The notes: generated by a model not told the origin, from the sequence alone. A stretch of DNA of 64,000 nt from Oopsacas minuta (GCA_024704765.1 JAKMXF010000155.1:640912-704911), one strand, 5' to 3'; counted from the first letter of the stretch, positions 12,270 through 24,645 are shown. Program-made: numbers and translations.

Positions 12270-12398
12270 TCACCATTGGTGACCCATGACCCATCTGACC
12301 CATCGTATCCGAGACTCATGACCCATTGACCCATTGACCCAGGACCCATCCGACCCATTGACCCATCAACTGACCCATTGACTCATTATGTGACTCAA
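12270..12398. repeat. Subterminal GACCCAT array, left end
   Basis: About a dozen copies of GACCCAT or one-base variants are packed into roughly 125 bp just inside the left end. Most are direct, the first is inverted. Spacing varies from about 8 to 20 bp. In other hAT elements, subterminal repeats of this kind bind the transposase; that role is inferred here. Confidence 0.85.
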
Positions 12399-12478
12399 TT
12401 TCTAAAAGTCTAATCAGATAGTAGTAACAACACACACGAAACTCAGTCTATACTAGTAACAACCATAATTAAATGATG

Positions 12479-14422
12479 CTAATCAATTAAACTATTATTG
12501 TACCCATCTAACACAACAGAAATTGCCTGTACAGTTTCTGGGTTCAGGTGGTTTCTCATTGGCGTAATTATGTTTCTAGCATTAAACGCACTATAATGAC
12601 GTTCACTTTCTGCCGACGAAGCGGGTATTACAAAAACTCTTTTCGCCAACTGAGCAAGGTTATGATAAAGTATCTGTTTTTCTTCCCACCACTCGAGTGG
12701 ATTGTACCCGACTCGAGGTTGTGGCACTTTTTCTAAATTATACTGAAACAGTTCGGTTTCAATTGTTCCTCTTAATGATTCAGAACATTGCATTCCATCG
12801 GTAGATTTTTGGGAGGCCATCTCAATACTGTAGAACCAACTAAATGGATTTGTCTTCTTCTTTTTTGTAGGAGTAGCTTCGCCCATACATTCAGTTTCAG
12901 GTTCATTTGTAACATCTTTACTAGCACAACCCATATCATCTAGTGTTATATCTTCTGACAAAACGTGTATACTTTCTAACACTTGAACTAGAAATAAATT
13001 CCTATCCGCTACAGATGTCACAAAGGCAAAATATCTCAAAGAAGGATCTAAATAAGTAGCCACAAAGTGCAACATTCCCAAACTTGACCAAAATTTTCAG
13101 TTAGAAACTTTAGGAACTTGGACTTTAAAGTCGTAATGATCGTATTATCTGAATCATTAGGTTTCCATGTCTCATAAAGTGTGTAATATACTGGCAAGCC
13201 ATTTTGAAGAGTCGGCACATTGGCAAATTCAAGCATATCAAAGAAAGTAGATAAAGGCTCCAAAAAGTCTACCACATCACGCAGTAAATCAATATTTATA
13301 CGCGAAATAGGATGTTCCTTTTCCGGTTGCGTAATTCAAACAATAACGCTTCACGACTTTTCAAAATTGAGACGAACATGTTTGATAATCTTCTCCAAGG
13401 TCGAGTCAATCCTCCGTGCTTCAGAGTAGAAGGAAGGTTACTCTGTATTCCTGAAGAGAGGTTGACAAACCTTACCAATTCATGACAAAATTGATCAAGA
13501 TACATTAACTCTTCGTTCTGTTGAAGAATTTCCTTCCAAGCTGAATCTATGACAGTATTTAATCTGTGACAAAGACAATCTACGTGGGTTTTATCAGTTG
13601 TAGCTGCTATGATGTTTGAACCCTTATCGGTTGTACATGGGGTGTCATAAATATCAAGGTTCAATTCGGATAAAATGGAGTCAATAGCTTGTTTAATATT
13701 GTATCCGGTATGCCGTTGCTCAAAGTATTCACACTTATACATAGCGTGACATAATTCGTAGTCCTCAGTGATCCAGAAGACTGTAAAGTCCATAAAACTG
13801 TTCTTATTTACATCGTCTGTAGTAAGGTCTGTAGTAAATGAGACACATTTTTGCTGACCATACTGAGCAACTTTACATCGAATTAGTTCCTGACATTCCT
13901 TAATTTTCAAAAAGGTAGAACGTTGAAAAGTTTGGCGACTATAGAGGAGATCAGCAACATCAATATTACCATATTTACTGCCCATCTGGACCATTAATTG
14001 GGCAAATTCACGAAGACCGACATTTCCACAAAATGAAAAGATGTCCCACCCTGTACTACCATCTTAACCTCTGCATCTTTGATTGCTTTACATTCAACAT
14101 TGGGAAATTTGTGGTGAGCCGGTTTTAGGTAAGACTTTAAGGTTGGCTGTAACGAGTTAGACAACGAAACGCAAGTTCTCATGTGGTCAATCATATTCTT
14201 CGTTCCAAATAATTTGACTGAATCGTCCTTTACAGCTTTGTATTGGATACAACAGTAACATCGGCTACAACAACACCAGCCAAATATTTCGCTACCATCA
14301 CTTTGCTCCAGAATTCGAAAAGATTTCCAACATTCGGACTTGACCGATTTATCCAAATTCTCTTTTAATGTAACTTCATTCCTGCGAATAGCGTCGCATA
14401 GAGAAGATGCAGACCATGACAT
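12479..14422 (-). pseudogene. hAT transposase with BED zinc finger, frameshifted
   Basis: Four minus-strand blocks in order make one transposase. Block 13994-14422 holds a BED-type finger (the C-x-C-rich stretch at about residues 48-58, then H-M-R-T-C). Block 13296-13994 holds T-T-D-L-T-T-D-D (catalytic-region Asp), T-D-K-G-S-N-I-I and C-L-C-H-R-L-N-T-V. Block 13048-13275 follows. Block 12479-13081 has N-P-L-E-W-W and the C-terminal dimerisation motif S-S-A-E-S-E-R-H-Y-S. At least three frameshifts separate the blocks. Most conserved motifs can still be read, so loss of function is fairly recent. It is the only gene of the element at 12254-14843. Confidence 0.88.
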
Positions 14423-14737
14423 CTAACTGAAATATATTAACTAATTGAATAATGTATATATATAAACTCATTGTAGATAAGTCCCGTGAACTTTATTCAT
14501 GATTACTAGATATATTTGAAACTTGGCAAGAGAATAGTGAGATATGTGTGTAAGTAACTAAGGTATGGAAGTATTTTTAAGTACATACAATATCAAAATA
14601 ATGCGTAAGCCTATTAGTATACGACTAAATGTACATAATAAACCATGGATAATCTGTTGGCATGTCTTAAGTATTTTTTGAAAATATCGCAATAATTATG
14701 AGTGATTTGCAAACTGAATAATCCATAAAAATTCCAC

Positions 14738-14838
14738 ATGGGTCATGGGTCACGGAGCCGTGACCCATGACCCATGTGACCCATCGATTTACGTGACCCA
14801 TCTGACCCATGACCCATGACCCATCGACCCATGGTCCA
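14738..14838. repeat. Subterminal GACCCAT array, right end
   Basis: The counterpart of the left array. About ten GACCCAT units, mostly direct on the plus strand with two inverted at the inner edge, lie in the last 100 bp of the hAT element. Confidence 0.85.
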
Positions 14839-14851
14839 CTCTGAGCGACAC

Positions 14852-15760
14852 TAGCACCATTTCATCTTCGCAGAATATCTTCGACAAATCTTTTCATGTT
14901 TCTATACTCAATCATGAACTGGATGAGGATATCCAATGAATCCATATATCATTTATGATTACTTATTTAATTCTCAATACTGTCTTAATCAATGAGGATA
15001 TTCTGCTGAACCCCATTATTTTGTATAAAGATGTGTCACCGAATCGAAATACTAGCTGTTGGGAAATGCTCCCGTATTCTGATTTGTCTGATGAGGTAAT
15101 CCGACAAAATTCTATGACAGAAAGCATATATTCCGAAAAGGAAAATATAATTTATTCCACTCTATTCCCGAATCATGTAACAATCATCCTTCTCAAGATC
15201 CAACTTTCTCTAACCTTGAAGACCATTCTATCGAAAGTGAAATCAATGAGAAAATTCAGAATACATCTGGTTGTCCGCTAAAAGAATTTTCAATCATCCT
15301 CGATCGATCTGCCGTTGACCCAAATTTACTAATAAATTTCGGGAATAGTTCCATGCGTTGTAAGAAATAGGTAGCAATTAAGTCTCCTTTGTCAAAAGCT
15401 GTTATTTTCGAAAGATGTCGAAACACTGAATAATTTGTACCTGTTTTGAAAGGTGAATTTCTGCCAATACTGAAACTGATGTTTATAAAACAATTGTGAA
15501 TAATGTAAGGTCAAAAGGATATTCTCAAAGAAGAGCTTTAAAGATTACTCTTCAAATTCTTCCTTGAATGTACCTAATGGGAAGTTTAAATCCTATAAGA
15601 AGAGTTTCCTTCGAATGAATTCCGACAAACTCATATTTATCGATTTATTCTCGGACCTCATTAATCGAGTCACCCAAAGATTACCGGTTACTAAAAATGA
15701 TATAATTCAGAGAATACATTCTGATAATCGTGCTATCCCATTGATGTCCTGATTAAAATT
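14852..15760 (+). other. Anonymous coding-like relic, plus strand, second part
   Basis: Plus-strand broken frames continue beyond the hAT insertion: 14955-15281, an overlapping frame near 15200-15370, one near 15500-15550, and 15564-15752. Composition and residue patterns look protein-like, but frames change often. I recognise no family. With 10444-12245 it may be one old gene of several kilobases split by the hAT. Confidence 0.28.
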
Positions 15761-18700
15761 TTCTCCTTCAAACATGATAGATATATGCAAATCTTATCTA
15801 AACTCCGAATATTGAGCTATTCCTTATGTTGACTAATTAATTAATTAATTATTATATCACAAAATTACTTTGTGAAATTTTGATATTTTCTATATATTCT
15901 CTTTCTCTTTACCATCTATATATAACCTTTTAATATCATGAATTCATCTTTCACTACTGATGACTTATCCTAAATTTTGAATAATGTGTGGTTATTTGCA
16001 TAGTATAGTATTTCATTATACATTTGAATGTGTTTTGTAAATCAGAGAAGTCAGACTTATTATTATCAAAACAAGTCATTTTCATGATAAGTCTGGGAAA
16101 CAAAAAAAATGTGGCCTGTGCCATCCTTTCAACTTTGGTACTACTGGTTTGAAATTTACATAATTGTAGCCCAGAAGGTGCCACTTTTGCTAGAAGATAA
16201 AAGGCGAATAAAGTCAACAATGAAGGTGAAAATTCGGACCAAACTAGATCTTTGCGAGCTTCTTATTGGCAAAGAATGCTTCAATGTTTACAAAGACACT
16301 TCAAAAACCTCCAAAGTATTTACACAAAGGAAATTCAAAATATTCGCAATCGCAAATTCCACTCATTTAATTTCTTGGAAATACAGAATTATAGGTAGAG
16401 GACCATTATCATGATTTAGCAATTAGAGTAACCTCGGACAATTTGAGACAAATGCAACCATGAAGGATTGATGACGTAAGGTGGACTTTCAATTTTGTGG
16501 AGATTAAAACTTTGCTTTGACGACTCATCTGCCTATATGGATCAAAGGATTGGAAATCGGGATATTAGATGCACAACAATATAAAACAACTACAAACGTC
16601 ATAATGACTAGGGTATTGGTAAGTTCAAGCCTGAAACAAATCTCACATCTATGATACTAATATAGTAATTTTCTTGTTTACATCTTCGATAATGCTTATT
16701 ATTCACAACTTTTCAGCAAGTATAATAGCATAAACCTTACCATATTGTCATTTGTAAGCCCTACAAAGAACATGAAATTCAGATTTATCATCCTTCATCA
16801 CTCACCATCCTTTATGGAGTTCATTCGAGAGCTGATTCACTTTCATCTAAGCAAGATTATCGTGATATATTCACTGTAGAACTCGTACCTGGAACATTTA
16901 TTTGGAACTCAGTTTTCTTCAATAAGAAATTTCGCATTTGAGTCATTGAAATTCAGCCAAGGAGAAGTAGGATTCCATTGTTCAAGTCAGCATTTAGGTG
17001 ATAAAGAGTAACATAAACTCCTCGAAAACGTACATTAAGCTATTTAGTAGCGAAGCAGATATATTATCGATGTCTGAAACTGGTAGATGGGCTCATTTGA
17101 GATGGAACCTTTAACGATTCTACTATATTAGTGCCATGGAAGATTTCAATTGCATCTTTCGTGTGTTCGTTGATGGAAAAACATACTGGATAAACTCAAT
17201 ATCTCCAGTTGCTCGCTGTACATTATCGGAAAAGCACTTAAAAATGTCAGGCATTTTAAGTAAATGTCAGGGATCATAAGTAAAAATTTCAGTCATCTTA
17301 GGTGCAGCGAGCTCCACTTAAGATGCCTGACATTTTTCAATCAAACCAAATGTTCGCTTATTGGTGTTAGTATTAACGAGTGTTGAATGAATCGAGTACA
17401 CTGGGTTTAATTCAAAAGGACCTTTTAACATCCGATTATGTAGGACGAAGCCTGGAGAGTGGGTTTACTTGCTACTTATTAAACGGTCTAAATTGAGTGA
17501 TTAACTACTGAGCTATGGAATTAACCGCACAACTATCCTAATTGTTTTGATGTTGAAGCATAGGCTATATAACTTCAATTGTATGTACTTACTGCACTTA
17601 ATAAGTTCATTACCCTGAACTGTAAACTATTCTTTGGCCTCTCAATTACTATTCTTAAATTTCAATGTCTAGAGCTTGTTTCAACTCTGGTGCATACTTC
17701 ACTTTGAAGTCTGTATATCAAAACAGGTTATTATTCAATAATATTACAATATATTTATCAACAATTTTAACACTAGTGAATTAACTGAAGTTTGAAATCA
17801 ACAATCAAGAACTGAAGTCTTCAATTTGGTGTAGGCAGAGCATAGACTGAACATAACCTTAGGAAAGGGTCACGATTATTATCACTACCTCGAATAATAT
17901 CACTCAGGTTCCAAGATATTTGGTGAAAATACCTATGTAGGAAAATATAGGTCTTTCATGGTGTCGTACTCCAACTAATTCTTGTCTAGAACACAGGTCA
18001 AATTGTGTACCACTAGAAAATCCCCAATAGGCAATTAACAACTAAAAGCTTCTCTATATGTCAAACAGGAATTAAATTTTATAGATAGGTCTTGTAGTGA
18101 AAAATTTGAGAACGTTCCTATTAAGTGAACCCTGTCGAGTTAAACAGTCTATTATTAGGTTCAAACCTAACAATATAAGACACTTTTATGTTAGATAAAT
18201 GCGAAGACACCGGTTGTCCAAATTTTGGAAAGAACATGCCGATTTTAGCCTCAAATTCCATTGATAAAGTAGCAAAAATTGACATTTTTGAATATGGATA
18301 GAGTGGCCATGATAAAATATTTGGTAGAACATTATCAACTCTACACATATCATGTATATTTGGTATAATAGGAGTTAGATTACTCAAAATATCATTCAGG
18401 GTTACAAACGTTGATTGACTAAAGTAGTTTATATATCCTAGGTGTAAGTCACCTGGGCAGTGAATCAACATTTTCTTGATTCATGAGCAAGATGTATAGA
18501 AAACGAGAGGAACGAATATAGTGCACTAATGAATAATCAAATTATAGACTTTCTGAAATTCGAATTATTTCTTAATCAACCCCATGTTTGACCAAATGAA
18601 ATTTCCAAGTATTTTGGATTTTACTCCTACAGAATTCCTTCCGTTATTTCTTGCTCAATCTACTCATTCCATATTATTAAATCTTAATTTGGGTATGTCT

Positions 18701-19026
18701 GTCATGCACCAGTGCAGAAAACACCATTTGTACTACCTGAAAATTTGAACTTGAATCCTTTGGAGAGACACCAATAAAATATGGTAATTTTTGGATTCAA
18801 TATATATTAGTGCATAAGAAAACAACTTTTCATCTGTGGTTAATATCTTTTTCTTGAGTTATGTCCCTCCTACTGTCTGGAGGTAGAATACTGTATTTTT
18901 TCGTTTTGTATTTATATATTTGCTAAAACTCTATCAACGGCCTATTTTTGAGTGCGATTAACAGATACTTACTCGAATATTTAGCTCTAACTCAGTGTTA
19001 TTGGGATATTGTGCAAGTATATAGTA
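15761..19026. other. Long stretch with no identifiable gene
   Basis: I see only short frames (for example 16109-16414 plus and 18121-18471 minus) with no recognisable domain, codon bias or repeat context. The only structure is a small inverted repeat at 17240-17338. Confidence 0.4.
17240..17338. repeat. Short inverted repeat
   Basis: Left arm AAAATGTCAGGCATTTTAAG (17241-17260) is nearly matched by its inverse at 17316-17337, with about 55 bp between. Further AAATGTCAGG-like pieces lie in the loop. It may be a tiny MITE or a transposon end pair; no target duplication is clear. Confidence 0.5.
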
Positions 19027-19092
19027 GGCCGGATCAAGAAAAGTATAAATCGTCAGTTCAACTTCCACCTAAGGGAAAAGTTGCCTCTGCTG

Positions 19093-20427
19093 CAGTCTGA
19101 CACGAAATTATTTACAATTTTCTGATTGTTTCTTAAGAACCCGTAATATTGCAAAAGCACGAAATTGATATATCTCGATCACATTACATGAACAATATAA
19201 TACATATTTTTGTTATTTCAAAATTTTTTGATTTTTTACATCATTTCTTTGATTTTGTCGCGTCATCCTTGGTGATTACTGAGCATTTTATCCCTATTCT
19301 GTGGTGAACTGGAATTCTTCGAAATAAATGCTACAAGCCAAACGTCAAGAAGTTTCGGAGTTGTTAAAATTGAAAACAACTACTATAAAGTCAATTGCAA
19401 AGCGATATGGAGTTTCTTTGAAGACCGTGTATTATGTCAAAGCTACAGTGTCAGATTCCAAAAATTTGAAGCATCGAAAAGGAGCTGGTAGACCAATGAT
19501 AATGTCCAAAAATAACAAGATATCTCTTGCAGCAAAGTTCCGAAAAAATCCACGAGTATCTGTAAGAAGGATAGCAAGTGAATTTCAGGTCACTCAGGGT
19601 TTAGATATATCTAGAGAGTCGATACGGAGGACAATAAAGAGTATGGGACTTTCTAAGAAAGTTCCGATCAGAGGGCCCGGGAATCACTCCCCAGAATGAG
19701 AAAATACATGTCGATTGGGCCAAGTAACACAGGAATATTCACTGGCACAAGATAATATTCACGGATGAATGTTCTATCTGGCTAAATCAGGGTAGAATTC
19801 GAATGTGGACAAGAGGCGAATGACAAACCCTCAACATTCCACGGCGTACTCCCAAAGTACACATTTGGGGAGGAATTTCTGCTCGAGGTGCCACCCCAGT
19901 GAAGGTTTTCAAGCATAACTTTAATTCAGAACATTATTGTAATGTTTTAAATGAAGTTCTGTTTCAGACTGCAGATACATTATACCCTGATGGCTGGAAA
20001 TTGCAAGAGGATAATTCGAGTATCCATACATCAAAGTTTTCATGTGCTTTCAAAGAGACATACCGTGTTAGACGCATAGACTGGCCTCCCAATAGCCCGG
20101 ATCTCAACCCCATCGAGAATTTATGGGGTGTACTGAAGCACAGAATAATTGTCAACGCTCCAAAGACAATTGAGGAAGTGGAGAGTATGATACATTCTCA
20201 GTGGGAAACGTTTGAACCTGATTTTCTTTCTAAGTTCACAAGTTCTATGAAAAAAAGGTGTAATCTGGTAATTGCCTCTGGTGGGAAAAAGATAACTATT
20301 AGTAACATTATTATTTAGGTAATATCTGTCACTTCTATACAAGAAATGTATCGTCAATTTCTTTGGTAATCAATGCTAAATTGGATTATGGTTAATTTAT
20401 AATTGTAAATAATTTCATGTTAGACTG
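19093..20427 (+). mobile_element. Tc1-like element inserted in the left repeat of X
   Basis: The left end is CAGTCTGACACGAAATTATT and the inverted right end CAGTCTAACATGAAATTATT, two differences in 20, running on into TTACAATT. The right flank is TA (20428-20429); the left flank is TG, presumably a mutated TA. The element is 1,335 bp, normal for Tc1. It carries a plus-strand transposase broken by a frameshift and a stop. It splits a sequence that is contiguous in the three other X termini, which proves it arrived after X. Confidence 0.92.
19328..20318 (+). pseudogene. Tc1-type transposase (DD34E), frameshift plus stop
   Basis: The N-terminal block (19328-19699) has a helix-turn-helix, the G-A-G-R-P linker and a second paired-like helix region. 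The reading frame then changes. The first Asp is in I-I-F-T-D-E-C (near 19753-19772), followed by an in-frame TGA near 19820. The third block (19899-20318) has the second catalytic Asp in E-D-N-S-S-I-H and Glu in N-S-P-D-L-N-P-I-E-N-L-W, 34 residues apart, so DD34E. All three acidic residues remain, but the gene cannot make a full protein. Confidence 0.9.
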
Positions 20428-20969
20428 TATTTTCTAGGAAATGCGGGACTTAAATTTGAAAATTAATCGATTTGACCCTTGCGGTTGTATATTTTTGCTG
20501 TGTCACTTTCGCAAAATTGATTGTATATTGTTCGAATTTTCAAATTCCTTTGACTTAGCCCCTTTATATATAATATTTGGTAGTATTAAGTCGCATATGT
20601 GCTGTTGAATGGTGTATTAATCAAATTTCTATGTCTAAGGATACTCAAGTTATCAAGATTTTTTTGCATATTCTATCATACCCTAATATTATTACACACC
20701 CCATTTATTTCCGATTATTTAAAAATTCTATATTCTTAGTAAAATTTGTTATATAATCACCAAACTTAGTATATTTCTTTATCTAGATCCAATTTCATCA
20801 ATAGGTTACCACAAAGAAATTTTACCAACATTCCTAATCCCTTGTTCTTAACTTAGTTACCATTTATCTAGCATGGAATTTATGGCTAATTATAGTATCT
20901 ATATCAATGCTCGATCAAATCATTCATATTATTGCGTGATTATATTCCAAAAATGTATTTATTTTTGAA

Positions 20970-23158
20970 ATGGCAGAAAACACGCGTAGTAAAATATTAC
21001 ATCCTATTTTTGGCTATCCAGGACCCATTCCAGAAAATCAACTTCCAACAAAACTAGATATATATAATCATTCAAGAATGCTTAGAAATGAAGATTCTAA
21101 AACAACTAGAGACGATATAGCGAAAGAATTAACTGAAGTATTAGTGCGTATCTATAATTTAGCTACCATATCCATTATATCAGAGCTCAAAATAAAACAG
21201 TACATCAATTCTGATATTATAGAGAGAGCTAAATACTACGGAAAAAGTATCCAAAACAAGCAACATCCTGACCGTATACTGCCTATTATTTCCGAATTCA
21301 ATGCCTTGTTCGAGGTCTCAAGTTGCAAATGCCTAATTCAGGAAGGTAAATGTCTTTGCTTTCTGAGTAAAAAGATACCACGTCGTGAGTGGCCATTTCT
21401 CTTTGATCAGCGAAACGCTCAAAAATTATTTATATCCAGCTTGGATTGCACGACAACCTCTAAAAATATTGTTAAACAAAAAAGAAAAGAGGCACAGTAT
21501 GAAAAAGAAGAAAGGGAAATGAAGAGATTACATTCAGTTCAACCTTCGCAAGAATTTATAGAATGTGTCTTTGAAGAGTTTGAATCTTTTGACTCAAGCA
21601 CATCTAATAATCACAAGCATACACGTAATCATAATCAATTACGAAATTTAGCCATAATGTGTGATAGATATCAAATTAGCGATCGGGCAGGCGCAGCTAT
21701 AGCTAACGCAGTACTGCAGGATTACGGTATTATCACACAGGAAGAAGGTTGGCAAATTATTGATAGAAACAAACTCCGTAGATCTAGATTCTCTGTGAGA
21801 AAGGTATTGGCTAATGAGGCTCACGAGACTATCAATGAGATATCTGCAATATATTTTGATGGCCGTAATGATCAAACTGGTGTGCTAGTAGAAAGAAAAA
21901 TGGACATTTGTATCAGGAAACTGCAAATGAAGAACATTATACTGTCTTATCTGAAGCGGGGAATCAGTATGTTGCCCATGTAACAGCAAGTTCTGGTAAA
22001 GCCAAAGATATAGCAAGAGAATTGACTGATCTTTGCAGGGAGCGTAATTCAAATTTAATGGCGGTTGGAGCTGATGGAGCTCGTGTTAACACTAGAATCT
22101 ACAATGGGTGTATTAGATTACTTGAACTAGAGTTCACAAACCACTCCACTGGTTTATTTGCCAATTACATTGTAATGAACTTGCATTGAGGCATCGCTTT
22201 CAAACAATAGATGGAAAATCCAGTGGACCCAATTCTTTTAAAGGAGTAATTGGTAAAGAACTTAATTTGTGATTTTACTTGCACCAATTGTAACGTATCA
22301 TCCTTTATGCGGTAAAACTCAACTTATTGATTGCGATATTTTCAAGAATTTAAATAAAGATCAGAAATATCTATATAATATCTGTCATGCAGTTCAGACT
22401 GGTATTTGCTCATCTGAACTACCATCGATGCAACCTGGTCCTATGCATCATGCCAAATGGACAACACTGGCCAACAGATTACTTAGGTCGCACATTTCTA
22501 CGATACATCACGCACCTGAATTATCCCAACTTGTCAATTGTATTGTGAATTATTATGCGCAAGTTTGGTTTAGAATCAAGAGTAACCCGATTTGCACAGA
22601 TGAACCCAAAAATATGTTTTTGCGATATCTTTGCTGCGAGATCTATCGGAGTCTGACCAAGAAGTAATTTGCGATGCGATACAGAGAAACGCATATTTTT
22701 GTCATCCAGAAAATCTCCTGTTATCGATGCTTGCAGATAATGATGAACAAATTAGATAGAAGGCTGTGAAGACTATTTTAGATATCCGAATTAACAGTTC
22801 ATCATTTAGACCGATTGAAATTCGCCCATTTAATCTTCCTTCAAAAAGGTTCACTGCCGAAACATATGTGGATATGATTGATTGGGAGACTTCTTTTATT
22901 ATACAACCGCCTTTTACAAGATACATCTCAAAGGAAGTACTTATTAATTGTGTATGTGCTCCACCAGAAATTCCAGCATATCCATGCTATACACAAGCTG
23001 TTGAAAGAACTATTCAATTAGTCGCTAAAGGTTCGTGTTCAGTAACAGGAGAAGATGCGAGTCATAGATTAATTCTTTTAACCCAACATCAAGAGAAAAT
23101 ATGCCCGCATTTGAGTCAAAGAAAGATTATGCATGTTAAATATACGGTACAACTATAG
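20970..23158 (+). pseudogene. Element X protein, copy 1 (unclassified transposon protein)
   Basis: The start Met at 20970 lies about 200 bp inside the terminal repeat and aligns with the start in copy 2. The N-terminal part reads H-P-I-F-G...E-N-Q-L-P-T. A Cys-rich stretch C-K-C...C-L-C is followed by P-F-L-F-D-Q-R. The central block has D-R-Y-Q-I-S-D-R-A-G-A-A-I-A-N-A, then Y-F-D-G-R-N-D, then V-G-A-D-G-A-R-V-N and C-N-E-L-A-L-R-H. The C-terminal block has C-Y-T-Q-A-V-E-R-T-I-Q-L-V. Frame changes occur near 21905, 22150-22190 and 22260, and a stop near 22665. The last few codons belong to the inserted Merlin end; without it the stop is the TGA at 28379. The layout is loosely hAT-like (RNase-H style Asp motifs). 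I recall similar uncharacterised proteins in arthropods and cnidarians, but I cannot name the family. Confidence 0.7.
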
Positions 23159-23737
23159 AATCCGACACCCCAACTTTTTGAATGTAGTCAAAAATCGCTA
23201 TATGCACCGTGGAAGAACTCGTTGTGAGAAGCTGATAGAGCTTTCGAACTCAAAAATCAGATGGAAACTGACGAAGTTACGAAAATCTCCCAAATAAGCC
23301 AAATCCTATGGAGAAAATTGTATTAGACACTATACTGAAATAATGCTGATGAATTCTATACAAACTACCATAGGAATGCACATATAATCAATCTTGCAGT
23401 TATCAACGCTTGCATCAGTTGATTGATTCTTTTATGAATTTATTAGTTTGCGTAATTTGTAGTTATTACTATTAAGAACAGTCAATTTAAACCTGGTGTA
23501 GCCTGGTTCCCTAACAGGCGAAAACCTGGTCATACCGTATATCTCGAAAACTATAATTCGCATCGCTTAGCTTTAAAAGGAAAACGGTAGGTCTTGGCCT
23601 CATCTAGCCAAAAAAATACCACTTGGACCACATCTAGCTATCCTAACAATAGGTGTTATGCACTATTAATGTTGCCAAATAATCATCAAGTACATTTCAA
23701 AGATATCTTAACCAGGGGTTCATTTGTTGCTTAGAAA
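23146..23737. repeat. Left terminal inverted repeat of Merlin 1
   Basis: The 592-bp arm is the inverse of 27779-28369 with only a handful of differences noticed. The outer part is shared with Merlin 2 (30278-30675), for example the AATGTAGTCAAAAATCGC block versus AATGTGGTCAAAAATCCC. Confidence 0.93.
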
Positions 23738-24261
23738 AACACATCTTGAACTAAGATGAATGATAAAGACATTACAGTATCGCCAAATTTACTCTGTTGG
23801 TGGTACATATTAGTTGTTTAGTATATCTGTACATGCGGCTTCTTTACTTAATGATTCTAGAGGTTTGTTACTAGCCTCAGAGTCCCCATTACAGCTATAC
23901 AGTAAGTTTCCGGATACAAAGTGGCGTAACATGCTACCATGGGCGTAATTCCCGGGGGGACAGAGGAGGAAGTGTCCCCCCACTTTTGAATAATTTGCGA
24001 TGATGTATGGATTTTGCGATCATTTTCGTACCAAATCACAAGATTTTACAATTCGTCCCATAATTTATGGATCTATGCCCTTGTTTGCAAGCGCCATGCC
24101 TCGCCCATGTTCCAAGTTAACATATTTTGCTCATAATTTACACATTCTTTGCCAAAGTCAGTGTGGTTGTAATGTAGTTTGTGCAAATTGGGTTCCAGCA
24201 CTGATTCCCAATATATTATTCAGATTGGCTAAAGGAATATCCATAGGAAATACGAGCATTG

Positions 24262-24343
24262 TTAAGCCCACAATACACGATGCAACTTGATTGATTGCAA
24301 CTGTTTTATGCAACAAAATTGCATCGTGTATGGTGGGCTTTAA
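24262..24343. repeat. 82-bp hairpin inside Merlin 1
   Basis: The arm TTAAGCCCACAATACACGAT (24262-24281, continuing TGCAA) is nearly matched by its inverse ending at 24343, with a spacer of about 33 bp. It could be a miniature transposon nested in the Merlin. No target duplication was identified. Confidence 0.6.
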
Positions 24344-24636
24344 GTTATATTATACCTGTGTATGATTTGACTGAAATTCCCAACAATTCAATGATCATAG
24401 TATATGAATTGAATATACGTATTACTCGTCGTATAGTTAATCGTTGATAGTAACTTGATACCACTATGATTTTCTATCACTAATGAAAATCTACATTCCT
24501 TTGAACAAATTATACTTAAGTTACACTGTGCAATAAAATGTTGACCACAAAGAACCACATAATCTAAGCTTTAATTGTATCGCTTAAGTAAATAGCATTC
24601 CAAAAAAGTGAATGTGTTGTAATGTACGTATGTTAG

Positions 24637-24645
24637 TATATAAAG
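24637..24645 (+). promoter_or_regulatory. TATA box of the Merlin 1 transposase
   Basis: TATATAAAG lies 56 bp before the ATG at 24693. Merlin 2 has TATAAAAGG at a similar distance, which supports a real promoter. Confidence 0.6.

Larger units (their letters stand above)
12254..14843 (-). mobile_element. BED-finger hAT element with exact 8-bp target duplication
   Basis: The target duplication AGCGACAC is identical on both sides (12246-12253 and 14844-14851). The left end reads CATGGTGGACCATGGGTC and the inverted right end CAGAGTGGACCATGGGTC, two mismatches in 18. The element is 2,590 bp with a minus-strand transposase pseudogene. Both ends continue into dense arrays of a GACCCAT motif (listed separately). 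Intact target duplications and ends, with a gene broken only by frameshifts, suggest moderate age. Confidence 0.93.
19027..20760. repeat. Left terminal inverted repeat of X copy 1, split by a Tc1
   Basis: 19027-19092 and 20430 to about 20760 together match the inverse of the right end. Shared landmarks are AAGGGAAAAGTTGC, GACTTAAATTTGAAAA, the GACCCTTGCGGT block, and GGTATGATAG-type sequence on the inverse strand. The Tc1 sits between the first two landmarks. Confidence 0.85.

Noticed and set aside
15835-15865. TTAATTAA-type run as a functional origin or satellite
   Set aside because: It is only a short AT repeat without extended periodicity.
18121-18471. 116-codon minus-strand frame as a gene
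   Set aside because: No recognisable domain, no repeat or promoter context, and a length expected by chance in a window of this size.
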